DNA of 64,000 bases, taken from assembly GCF_036370855.1 (NCBI RefSeq), contig NC_088103.1:37985904-38049903 (forward strand), read 5' to 3'. Positions within the stretch are counted from its first letter, which is position 1. Each line of letters opens with the position of its first letter. Shown in pieces: positions 1 through 10,914 of the stretch. A model generated the notes under the pieces. The model was not told where the DNA came from. It did no database searches and worked only from the letters and a program-made list of their open reading frames with translations. The position numbers and the translations under genes were made by a program. The stretch is from Dromaius novaehollandiae (lineage: Eukaryota; Chordata; Aves; Casuariiformes; Dromaiidae).

Positions 1-597
1 ATCAACTGCTTTGTTTCCCATATACAAGTTACACCACAGACTGCAGCCAAGAAACTTGCACACCAATAGCATCTCTTTACACCAATTTTGGAACTTTCCC
101 ACTTGTTTTCTTTCCTACCTTCCTCAAACTGGTATTTTCTAAAAACTTTCACCCTAGAGGAGATACAATTCAGACTTCTTCATAAGAAGGTCTAGGATGA
201 TAATAAGTATCTGCACAATTTCTTTCACTTTTATTAATGTCTTCTGATAAAAGCAGGTTCCCCCACCCCCAGTAAAGAATACTCAAGACCATAATTGAAA
301 AGAGTTAACGCTGACTGACTTCTCAAAGATTATATAGGAATTGCATTCCAGCATTGGTCAAAGCAGGCCTGAATCAACAAAAGCTATATGATCTCAACTG
401 GTCCTGACAGTATTGAGTGAGTGCTGAAAGGGCTTTGGTATTTAGCCTTGTGTCTTGGGTCATGAGGTGCAAAATCTCTTCCTAGATCACATCCACAATC
501 TTTGAAAGCAAAGCCAAGAAACTCTACCTGGCAGCCCCGTGTGAGTACCTCACCTCACAGCTGAGTCTGTTCTCAACCAGCATCAAGTGCAGCAGCT

Positions 598-705
598 CTG
601 TTACTCCCATTTTATAGACAGAGGGGACACAAAGCAACCACTTAAGAAACTGATGATGAAGCAGGCTTAGCCTAATGTCCTGAGCACCAGACTACTCTTG
701 CCAGT
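598..705 (-). repeat. MIR-like SINE remnant
   Basis: The plus strand reads like a reverse-complemented MIR core: a CCCATTTTATAGA segment, then a diverged purine-rich stretch, then a segment resembling the MIR 5' half. Heavily mutated, so an ancient insertion. Called from recalled consensus only. Confidence 0.4.
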
Positions 706-1170
706 CCAGTGAATGAAACACCCTCCGCACACCTTCAAAGGAGAAGGTGCATAGTGGTAAGAGAACTGGTCTCTTTTCCATCTCCACCGCACTAGGAGCT
801 CCTACCCATAAAGGAACGTGCTATTTCATGGACCACTTGAACTGCAAAGGAAACACGCCCCGGCAAAATCATACATATTTAAGGAGAGGCCCGTCCACAA
901 AGCAGTAGGGGAAAAATAGAAGAATATGTTTGCTTGCTGTAAGTGCAATATAAGGGGCACCCAGTCTCAGCAAAAACATGCTTATTTGGTGCCCCATGTA
1001 TACTCAGAAGAAATGAGAACCCTGTTAAAAAGCCAAGGGTGCAGCTTTTGCAGGGCTAGGGTTAGCTTTCACAGCATGCTGCTCTCTTCTAAAATTGTTG
1101 CGCAAGAGTTGTGTGTTTAACAGTCTAACCAGCCAAAATTGCTCTTTATATTTGATCAGGAATAATTTTT

Positions 1171-1204
1171 ACCTTTGAACCTGTTGCAATGCAGGTTCAA
1201 AGGT
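1171..1204. repeat. Perfect 13-bp inverted repeat, 8-nt loop
   Basis: The arm ACCTTTGAACCTG (1171-1183) is followed after TTGCAATG by its exact reverse complement (1192-1204). The right arm continues into AGGTTC-AA-AGGTTA (1193-1206), which resembles a nuclear-receptor direct repeat with 2-bp spacing. The loop contains TTGCAAT, a C/EBP-like half site. Function unknown. Confidence 0.7.
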
Positions 1205-4200
1205 TACCTGGGTGCAGCGTTGCCTGTTTATTAAAGCCACACACTGGTGATTCAGGGCTCAGTCCAGCCACAGGAGCTGGGGAAGGGCCAACTCTTGAAC
1301 ACCCGCTTGGAGTTGTAGAGCAGCAAGGCAAGAAAGCTGTGCCAGCCCCTCCGCCCAGAGCTGAAGGAAGGTAAGCAAATCTCTCATCAGAACCAGGCAT
1401 TTCAGTACTGGGCTCCCTGCTCCTGCAGGGAAGCTAAAAGTGGGATAATAGCCTTAATTTGCTGCAGTGCCCTGATCTTAATGCACAGTTCTCATCATAC
1501 CCTGTGCTGTTAAAGACAGCAGCTGAGTAATTGGCTGCATGTTACGAAAGGAGCAAGTCTGGGTTCACAGGAGGCATACAAAGACATACACAGCCACAGG
1601 GAGTACCTGAGGGAGAGCAAGCACCTGAACACTCCCTGTTGCTATAGACTGGCTGGAATCGGAAACCTGACTACAATGCAGGCTGAAGCCGTTTTCTTAT
1701 CAGTTACCTAGTTTTGTCTATTTAAAGATACAGTGCACAGATTACCGATGCCAGGCTCCCATTCAGATCCATGTTTAAAACTAAGTTCCGGAAATAGAAC
1801 CACCAATTGGTACCACAGTATTGGAAGCAGGTTTTGAAATGCTGTCAGTAAAAACTTGCTATGCACAAGATCATTTACACACAAGCTTATTGACAGCAGT
1901 TAGTACAACAGGACCGTTATCCCCAAAATTGCTATTACAAGAATACAGAAGCTGGCTATAATGCACTTTTTAATCTTCTAAAAGCATGTTTTTTAAAGTG
2001 TGGCACAACAGACTGTCGCCATCACCTTGGTTCAGCTGCTTGGTGTAGCTATAGAGATGGAGCCTTCTCTAAGCTCTTGCATACAGTCACAACTGCAACA
2101 AAGGAGAGGAAATTAGAGACAAATATTAACCAAAATCAAATTTCAAGTAAAATGGCTAGCAAAAGGTGTGCTGCTCTTCCAAGTCCTAGCCTATTGTCCT
2201 GTCCACATTGCCTTTTCTAAGGAATCTGCTTATGCTCTGAGATGATTTATGTCCCTGTGCAATCACTCTGTTACAAAAGCCAGAAAACTGCCCTTGAAAA
2301 AGAGCAGTAGTAGAGCAATAAAGAATGATTATTTTCATGGCATTAAGAAAGCATATTGGAATTCAAAAATCCTTCAAAAAATAGTGAGCCCACACTTCCC
2401 ACAGACTCACGAAATTCAGATCCAGGTCTTAAAGTGACAACAGAGAGAATTGTACATTGAGCTTATGCTTCCACTTTATTTACTTACTCTGTTACTTGCT
2501 AGAGGTAGATGGGTTATTCTGGCATCTTTGAATAGCTAATGCTTGGGTTGTGCTATGTCCTTAAGGCTCTTTATATAAGCTCACTTTATCCATCCTTTAT
2601 GTAAACCCTTTGTCACCTGACAGTAGAAGAAAAACAGCTTAAACTCTCTATACACAGACTCTACCTACTGCTGATTTTAACAATTTGCATATGGGTGCAA
2701 AGATGCACATGAACATTTTACATGCACATACAAGAAGTAGAGGTTGAGTTATCCAAGACTCTGCTTTGCCTTATCTTTTGGCAGGGATTTACTGACAACG
2801 AATGGATTTGTGCCTCCTTAGAAAAGCTGGATTTTATTCAGATCATTTGTATCAAAAATACAAAACCTCAGAATTCTCATGTCACTTCTTACATGTATCT
2901 GGGAAACAGCATCAGACATATTTCAATTTCTGAGTATTAAACAGGACAAATCCCTTAAGAAGAAGCTGTTCTCAACATGGCTTTTCTTTCTGCATCTCTT
3001 AATCCAATTCACGTTGGAGCTGCGAGACTCCCTGGGTCCAGACAGCGCAGTGTAACCCTCGCAGCTCTGCAGCCCCGGGGCTTGGGGCAGGGGTGGTGCT
3101 GCAGGGACCCCTCCTGCGCCCCCAACCAAAGTCAATGCTGCAGAGATGCATGGCATTGCTACCCAACAGCCGATCAGAGGTGGGGCAAGTTCACTGCTTT
3201 TTCTCTTCCTCCCTGGAAAAGTAACAGCCTAAGGCCACACACCTGAAGGGGGAAAATCCTCAGACACACCCAAAGAAGCTGGAAACACAGCTAGCAGGGC
3301 TCTGAGCCTGGCTTTCTTTCCCTCCTCTGCAAGGGACATTGCCTTCCTCTAAGCATAAATGCATGCTGACTGGCAGGATTAGGGCCTGCACTTCAAGGCC
3401 TAAACTTCACAGCTTCACCTGAGTACCACCAGAGAAGCTCTGGGTAAGCAAAACTGAAGGTAGAGGACTTTCCTGCAGAAAGTCCTGCTCTTTCTTTTTC
3501 AACTTCACTGAAAGCCCATAGCAAAATCAGTGAATGATTTTGCTCTATCCTGAAGGTATGTCTGCATTGCTAAACAATGCCACAATTACCGTGTAAGCTT
3601 TACCTAAATAGCACAGAGCTTACTGTAGCAATGAAAACATAACAGCAATTAGTAGAGGCTCTAGTCTTAACCAGCAGAATGCATGGCTAAGGTCCAGGGC
3701 AGATTGTATTCTGGATGCAAATACGTGGTATGTAACTCCAGCCTTGCTGCAGTTTAATCTAGCTAGGTAAATCATTCTGAAATCATGCAGCACAGATAAC
3801 CTTCAGATGGGCAAGCTGGTCAGTGAGAAACATGGATTCTAAGGCCTGAGGTCAAGGTACTAAAGAGGAAAGGTAGGTGAAGCTGCTGCTTTCCCACCCC
3901 TCAAAACCTGCTGCAACGTTCCAGTTATATTAGTCAAGCATATTACAGAGAAAGGGAGAGGGCAGCTGCTATAAACTTTTAAACAAAGAAACACACCTCT
4001 AGATGTAAAGAAAATCCCTGTCATAGCAGGAAACAAAACTGAAGAAGTCTGAAACCTGATTCACTGTCACACTGTGCAAATAATTGTGCATATAGAAGAC
4101 TACAGCACACGAGAAAGTTAATACTTTACAAGGACTAAGTAGCTTTTTTGGGGGGGAGGGGAACACCCTTCAGCAGAAAGACAAAAACAAAGATACAGCC

Positions 4201-4529
4201 CACCAGCAAGCATATTACAACAGTAGATCAAAAATACTGTAACCCAAGTATTTTGTCAGTACTACAGCAACAAAGCTCTGCTCAGCCTTACGTACAACAA
4301 AGCCATAGTGAGAGAATTGCTAGTATGCAGCCTTATATATCAATGAAAAAAGAACATCTAGGACATAAACAAGTTGTAAATATCAATTCAGAAAGTTTTA
4401 GTGTGCTTTTCACCTAGCTCTTCAGAAATGTGCAAACTCAACTGCCTCTCCTCAACAAGAAAAAAAAAACCCAACTTCCTCTGTAATTTCTCTCTAACCA
4501 CTTAAGTTGCCCTATGCTGGTTTCACCCT

Positions 4530-4649
4530 TTTATAAGATCCCTTCCCAGCATGCTTTTCTGCTTGCTGATTTATTTAAACGCAGGAGAGGGAACAAGGTG
4601 TAGCTTTAACATGAATATTTTTAATGGCTGTTGTTTTGCTGCTGTGCTG
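4530..4649 (+). promoter_or_regulatory. Candidate ACSL5 promoter and non-coding first exon
   Basis: TTTATAAG at 4530-4537 looks like a TATA box. About 30 bases downstream a possible 5' exon would begin, and a donor-like GTAAGG follows at 4650. By eye the plus strand changes from A/C-rich to T/G-rich here, as transcription-linked asymmetry would produce. No transcript evidence is available, and the true 5' exon of ACSL5 could be elsewhere. Confidence 0.22.
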
Positions 4650-4701
4650 GTAAGGGTTTTGTCTTACTTATAGGAAAAAGGCTGGCTTTTTTTCCTACCT
4701 G

Positions 4702-4722
4702 CCCCCCCCCCCCCCCCCCCCC
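4702..4722. repeat. Poly(C) tract, 21 bases
   Basis: An uninterrupted run of 21 C residues on the plus strand. The opposite strand is G21 and could form a G-quadruplex. It lies about 50 bases downstream of the candidate first-exon donor. The length may be imprecise because homopolymers are error-prone in sequencing. Confidence 0.9.
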
Positions 4723-7700
4723 TGGTATGTGTATTTTTCTTACTGGTTCTCTTTGTATCTGCTCTGTTTTGTGTAAGTAAAGATCTAACTTTTTTTCTTA
4801 CTGGTAGTGGGCTTGCCTGTGGTTACTCCCACGAGCTTCAGTACAACCTTGGTGTGCATATAGTGCTTAGCTGTGAGGTTCAAGATAATGCATTGATCCT
4901 GCTAGGAGAGCCTGCTCTGAGACCATGCTATCAGCTAGATGTTAACCTTAGATTTAGTTAAGTTCAGATATATATTTGCTCTTTGTTCTTTGTAATAGAA
5001 TTGCTGTAATAGCACATAGAGATAAAAGACGTGTACCTATGAGTGATTAATGCTGCCTGCTTTCTGTATGGCTATAGAGTGTGTTTCATGATCATGTTAT
5101 AGTTTTCTCAGAGATTTGATGTGGATTTTCAAGTTGAGCTTTAACTCTAGCTCTTTAAACCATGCTTGTTGTGTGTCTAGAGATATTTACCAATTAGTGT
5201 AATGCTGATACATGCATATCTTGCAGGGATATGATGCTGTATTATCTAGCAGGGTAAAGAGTAACAGAACCTCTTACACTATTTTTAAGATATTTCAAAA
5301 CTTTATAGTGCTATAAGCATTCTGTAAAGAATCTTGCTGTGTAGACATCTTTTGAACAGGTAGATTTTCAAGGGGAAAACCTGATGTAAAAGCTAATATT
5401 TCAAAACCTGATTCTTGAAGTTTTCTGACAAAACAGCTTTTAGCACTTATCAGTATCCTGGTATCATTGTGTTCCTGATGGAGGGACAGCACTACTAGAC
5501 AGTCAAATCCTCTGTAGAAATGGGCTTTCTAATCTAGTATACCGAATGCTTGGGTTCAATAGGCAGCTCTGCCTAGGTCTGAGCAGGGCCCAGAAATAGC
5601 CTGTAACGCAGTCTGAAACCACAGAGTGCTATACTTCCTGCAAGTAAGTTATGGAGGCCTCATTTTTTCTCATCTGCTGAGAGCAATTCTCAGGCAAGAT
5701 CAAGGTATACTTGAACTGTTTGGCTGTAACTCTCATAAGAGGTACTCTGAAAGCAAAGACTCTCGCAAGTGTGTGTCAGGCTTAATGTGTGTTACATTAA
5801 AGCTTTTGCTTTAAATGTATTTTTGCCTGTGTCTAAAGAAGGTCCTGAGAAAAACAATGGGAGTTAAATCTGTGATTTTATTCTTCACATAACTTACTCA
5901 ATAACATCATTTGTCTTCAAAGTCTCAAATCTCCTAGGGCATTAAATTAATAGGTGATACAACTTGTACATGGCTGTGTTTAGCAACCACTGCTGAGCTC
6001 TTGTGCTTTATCTAGCTCTGTAGATGCTAAAAGCCAGATATGCCTAAATCCTGCAGAACACAACTTTTCCTTGCTGCCACTGGAGAAAGGATGGGATGTA
6101 ATCATGCCAAGAAATAAGAACTGGCACAATGGCTCACATCTGCAGAAGACCAGGCAAGATCTGCACTACAGGCAAGCAAATGTAAAGAGGGAGCTAATGG
6201 TGGCTAATAAACTACTGTAAGTGGTGGCACCAGTGCAGTTAGTTCTACTCTACTCTTTCTGTTCAGAAAAAGTCAATATGTTAGCTTACTAATGCTGATC
6301 AACAGGTCCTCATGGTCTCAAAGTATATGCAAACTGTCTCTTATCCCCTTGACCTTGGAGCAAAGGGAATATAATTTTACAAATCTGTCTCCCAGGAAGG
6401 GCATGACCCTTGCCTCTAAACTGGTGGGAGTGTCAGACACTGCTGTGCTGTCTGTAAAGAACTACTGTGAGATGGATGACACTTTTTTTTAACTTCAAAC
6501 TTATGTGCTTGAAGGCACAAAGCTCAGTCACTTTCCAATAATTCCTGCCTTGGAGATAATAGCTCTGTTTAATTCCTTCTAGCTATCTTCTAGCTAGCCA
6601 AGGAATTGTCCTAAAGGTTACTGAGGGTACACTAGAAATGAGAACATGCATTGCTGAATTCAAGGGCATAACTGGTACCACTGTAATCTCCTCTGATAAA
6701 ATCTAAGCCTTTGCACTCCTGACTCTAGTGCACCTTACCCTGATCGTTGATCAGGCCAGATACCTAACTATACTTTAACTGTCTAGCACTTTATTGCACA
6801 AGACAGCTAAAAGAACCGGCTTGAGACATTCTGTGCATTTTGTATCTCTCTGGTCCGTGGGAGTTAAGCCCCTCAATACTCACAGGCTTCAAGCACTCCA
6901 GCTCCCCTGCATGCTAATGAAAGCAGTTAGTGCTCAGACTTGCCATACAATGGAAGCTGGTGGCTGTCAGAAATGCCCTGACATCTTCACATGCTTCATT
7001 CCCTGCTTGAATTTTCACTCAGTCAGTATAGATCAGGTATTGTGTATTCACAGGGTGCCTGGATCTGTGGGTTAAACTCTGCTTGTCGTTGCTTCGTAGC
7101 ACAGACCTAGGGCAAAGCTAGTCTCTTTCCATGGACAGATATGCTGCCCTCAGCTTTGAGGGAAGAAGTTCTAAGTGCCTTTTGGAGGACACCAGAGGTG
7201 GATGAACTCGCAGTACCTTGAATTTGACAGGTAGTTCTAGAAGAGGCTCTAGCTGTAGGAGACAACTGCCCTAGTTCTGGGAATCTTGAGACGAAGTTGC
7301 TAACTGTGTCTTGCTAAGTACTTTGATAGGAGCAGCTAAAGCTAATCTGAGGAACTTGACTGGAAAGTAAACTGAAATGCTGTTGTCACTATCACCCTTC
7401 ATAAAGTAAAGGAATTGTCTTTCAGATATTTTTGTGTAATACAAACAAGATCTAGGTATTTGTGCTTTTTTGACACAACACTAACATTTTTGTAGCTTTA
7501 AAGCATATTATGTCTTGACTTCCAAATGTACAGTCTTATTCAATATTGTAAACAGGCTAATGAAGAGGATTATGAAAAAGCTAATTAGGAGCAAATGAGC
7601 ACATAATGCTTCCCAGACTGTGAAGATAAACTTGTCAGGAGGTCTTTCTTTAAATTAAAAATCCTTTTGGTTTGTGCTTATAACCGAAACTCATCCCTGA

Positions 7701-8630
7701 CTAGTTACAGGGTTTCTCTTCTCTACGTCAGAGACTTGTGAAATCAATTCAGGATCTGGGGGCAGAAGCTTTGCTACATTCGTCATCTGCAAGCTTCTCA
7801 CACTTGTTCCTGATCAGGTGTTGTCCTGGGACTTCAGTGAGTTCTCTGCTCCAGGCATCCGTATCCTTCAGGGCTTGATCTTCAGTCTTCCTAGATGCCT
7901 TGGCACAAATAGCCTTGCATGTGATTCAATGAGGAGATGACAATACCCTGAAGCTTTTTATTGACTTATCTATGGCTAAATGGAGCATTTGAGGTTAGTG
8001 GGTTCTCTGATCCTTTCCACAACAATGTCAGGCAAGTATCTGCTATCTATTAATTTTCAGTCCAATAAATCTGATACTAGCTAGTAACAGATACTAGCTA
8101 TCTGACAACTTCACTTACCTGTTTGACTAAGCAGTTTTAATTCTTACCAGTTAAAGGATTCACTGCTATAGACATGACCCCCAGTTCTGATGATTACATC
8201 TAGCATGACACACTATAGTCAATCAGCCCTTCCTGGTTACAAAGAAAACTGTCTTAAAAGTACTTTTAAAATGAACACATGAGAGTACATTTCAAACATT
8301 AAAATTAGCACAACAATGCAGGCATGTGATCTCTTTAGTAGCCTGCATACAGCTCTATTCTATTACTGCTTGTTGAAAGGACTTAATATATCCAGGGAAG
8401 ACTCACCTGAAGTATGCTGAGTGCAAATTCCTTTCATCCCATCTGGGGATGGAAAAAGATAGGAAAATAGCACAGGCTGATTGCTATTAATCAAAATTCC
8501 AAAGAGCTGGACATAAGTATTCTGATACCCCTATAAAAAGATGCTAGCATAGATGTGCCCCAGTCTAGTTTTGCCAACTTGCAACGAACCAAGCTTACAG
8601 CATATGAATGGTTCAAATGTGGTTTGCTCT

Positions 8631-8671
8631 GTCACTTGGATGGGCTCTAAGTTGTCACTGGGCTCTAAGTT
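8631..8671. repeat. Short tandem duplication of about 20 bp
   Basis: The 13-mer TGGGCTCTAAGTT occurs at 8641-8653 and 8659-8671. Each copy is preceded by a GTCACT segment, so the unit is about 20 bp repeated twice with a small length difference. A smaller neighbour has GATACTAGCTA at 8073-8083 and 8090-8100. Confidence 0.6.
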
Positions 8672-9480
8672 AAATGGGTAAGGTTCTTGTATACAACTCC
8701 TCTTCATGTTGCAGAGAGGAGATGCCTCTGCCAAGCTGCCTCAAATCTCAGATGCAATAAAAAGTGTCCTGTTCGTGATAACAAAGGAGTAAGTGGTTGA
8801 ACCGATCCAGCTTTGGCAGGAGGGCTCATGTCTAGTTCAGTGAATCACACTATAAACCAGATACTGTTTAAGCACCTATAGAAAGCTGTTTACAAATTGC
8901 TTCAGTAATAGGTTACAAGGCCAAATGTATAAATAATGAAAGGCAGGTGATTGCCAAATTCACCTTACTTATGTCTTAGTCTTCCAAATAGTCATGCTAG
9001 AACAGACTGCTAGGAGGCTTTGCCCTGAGTACAAACTTGATCAATAGATCTGGGTTCTGGAGATTTTTCCCCAAGCCGAGTTGGTAAAGGATGTGGAAAC
9101 AAGCAATATTCTGTGCTGTAGAAATAACAGGCTCACGCTTCTAGGTGTGATATACCCAGTGACTGGAAGCGTCAGTCAATGCAGAGCCGCAATGCAGCAG
9201 TTCCTGTGTTTCTTGCTGTAGCATTATTTTTCTGGGGGAACTCTCAAAGTTTGAGACCAGAGTTAGGGATTTGAAGGGCACATTGACTGGAACTTAGAGT
9301 GGGAAAGAGGTCTAGGGAGTTCAGACTGATCAGATACACAGACGACGTATTTTTGGCATCTTGGACTTGATGATGAACTTCTGGTTTTTATCCAGCTGCT
9401 CAGCAGGCAAAGCATGCCTAGCTCTCATCTCCCTACAGGAGACATTAAGATTGTTGATTGGCACAGCCATGGCAAATTCA

Positions 9481-9511
9481 GAACTAAAATTATAAACCTG
9501 ATATGGGTGAT
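9481..9511 (+). repeat. 31-bp dispersed direct repeat, copy 1
   Basis: This segment reads GAACTAAAA followed by TATAAACCTGATATGGGTGA. It recurs with three or four differences at 10412-10442, about 930 bp downstream. No wider similarity was visible around the two copies. Confidence 0.55.
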
Positions 9512-10411
9512 CTAACTGTGGTCAGTCTGGGCTCAGAGGCCCACATTCTGACTTAGGCATCTGGCTGAATTTACTAACTGTTTGGAAAGCACCTTTAAGT
9601 TTCTTGGAGCTATAGTTAAAGAGTGACTGGAGTTCATGGCTCCAGAATGCCTGGTATTCTTTCTGTAAAGGGATTTATTTAGATGCTGGCCGAAGTATTA
9701 TCTATTGTTTGGGTTCCCTTGATTCTGCATATAGGAACGTGCAAGGTGAATAACCATGCCCTTTCAAAGTGTAATGTGTGTCATGCTCTGCATATCTATT
9801 TAGATACTGTGCAAAGATAAGTTGGTGATATCTGAGTTCATCTAGAACAAATGCGGTTGACTGCTAGATCTGCTTTGACCATAAACATAGCAACACATCT
9901 TGAAAGTTAAAATACTTCTTTCTAAGGGAAGAGACGGAAGTAATGCTTGTCTGCATTTCTTATGGGCAATCCTGCATTCTTAGTCTTTGCTTCCCTGCCC
10001 TTCAAGGAGGAGGTTCTGGATGGTGGAGGCAGCAGAATTGTTTTAGTATTTTTCCCAGCTAGACTTTTGTTGCACACATTGACTTCCAGATCACCACTTC
10101 CTAGTGCAAATTATCTTCTAGACTTTTGACTTGTGTTGTATCTCACACTAAGCATACTGTCAGTGTCTAACTGAAAGGCCTGTCCAGCATAGACCTTCCT
10201 TCCAGTAAGGACAGCTGCTCATGAAGATATTATCCTGCAGACTTTTACATGTTTGTTATACCTACATATATTCCAGGAATATCTCTCCCATTGGACAGCA
10301 ATAATCTTGAGAGCCTTCTTACTTTCACTGTTCACTTCACTGAACTGTAGGTATCTTTTGGTTATACTTAACTTGGGAAATTATATACTACTTTTCCCAA
10401 GGCAGACTTGA

Positions 10412-10442
10412 GAACTAAAGCTATAAACTTGATATGGGTGAT
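10412..10442 (+). repeat. 31-bp dispersed direct repeat, copy 2
   Basis: Partner of 9481-9511; the shared core is GATATGGGTGAT preceded by TATAAAC and GAACTAAA. Copy 2 ends about 290 bp before the first ACSL5 coding exon. Confidence 0.55.
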
Positions 10443-10728
10443 AGACTCTTGAACAGAAAGATTTTACATCTGTTCCTGGCCTGACTTAGCAGGCTTCAGC
10501 TTTATGTGGAGGTGGATACAGAATGGATTAAGACTTAGGGGGACAGCTGACCTGAGATCTCTTAAGAGGCTTAAAGCATTGCATAAACTTGCTTCATTAT
10601 TGTACTGTGAGTGTCTAGGGGAAAACTGCTGAAATGATTTTAGTTTTGCTTAACAAACTATTTAAGTAACCATGACTTACAGGTGGTGAGTGCTTCTAAC
10701 CATCTGCTGAACCTCCTGTTTGTCTCAG

Positions 10729-10914
10729 ATTCAGCTCTGGCTGTGTTGACCCAGCACAATGATCTGGATACTTCAAGTCTTGTTCTCACCGCTCCCAACA
10801 CCAGCATTGTTTAGCCTTGTTGTTTTTGGAGCTGCCATCTTCCTGTGGGTGATAAGCAGGCCGAAACCTGTTTTGCCTCCTGTTGACTTGAACAAGCAGT
10901 CAATAGGAGTTGAG
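10729..10914 (+). CDS. ACSL5: ACSL5 coding exon 1
   Basis: Acceptor TGTCTCAG ends at 10728. The exon has 30 nt of 5' UTR, then ATG at 10759 and residues 1-52, ending at a GTAATG donor in phase 0. It encodes the N-terminal membrane anchor. An acceptor before the start codon means at least one upstream non-coding exon exists. Confidence 0.92.

Larger units (their letters stand above)
1..4500. other. Upstream non-coding flank
   Basis: No coding exon was recognised on either strand. The open frames here are short, lack recognisable domains and are not joined by convincing splice sites. The stretch holds a MIR-like SINE remnant (598-705), a perfect 13-bp inverted repeat (1171-1204) and a strong TATA-like motif at 2572-2579 with no visible gene attached. 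The plus strand reads A/C-rich by eye, in contrast to the T/G-rich sequence after about 4,600. In mammals TECTB and GUCY2G lie upstream of ACSL5, but I could not identify exons of either. Confidence 0.5.
4650..10728 (+). other. Probable ACSL5 intron 1 or 5' flank, non-coding
   Basis: No coding exon was recognised. The stretch includes a 21-base C run (4702-4722), short tandem repeats (8073-8100, 8631-8671) and two copies of a roughly 31-bp sequence (9481-9511, 10412-10442). If the candidate first exon near 4.6 kb is right, all of this is intron 1. Confidence 0.4.

Noticed and set aside
2572-2579. TATATAAG, a strong TATA-like word
   Set aside because: No exon, donor site or open frame follows at a useful distance, so it was not called a promoter.
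1-4500. Exons of TECTB or GUCY2G, expected upstream by synteny
   Set aside because: No zona-pellucida, guanylate-cyclase or kinase-like segment was recognised on either strand, so nothing was called.
9369-9374. TGATGA, a possible C box of a C/D snoRNA
   Set aside because: No D box (CTGA) with terminal pairing at a suitable distance.
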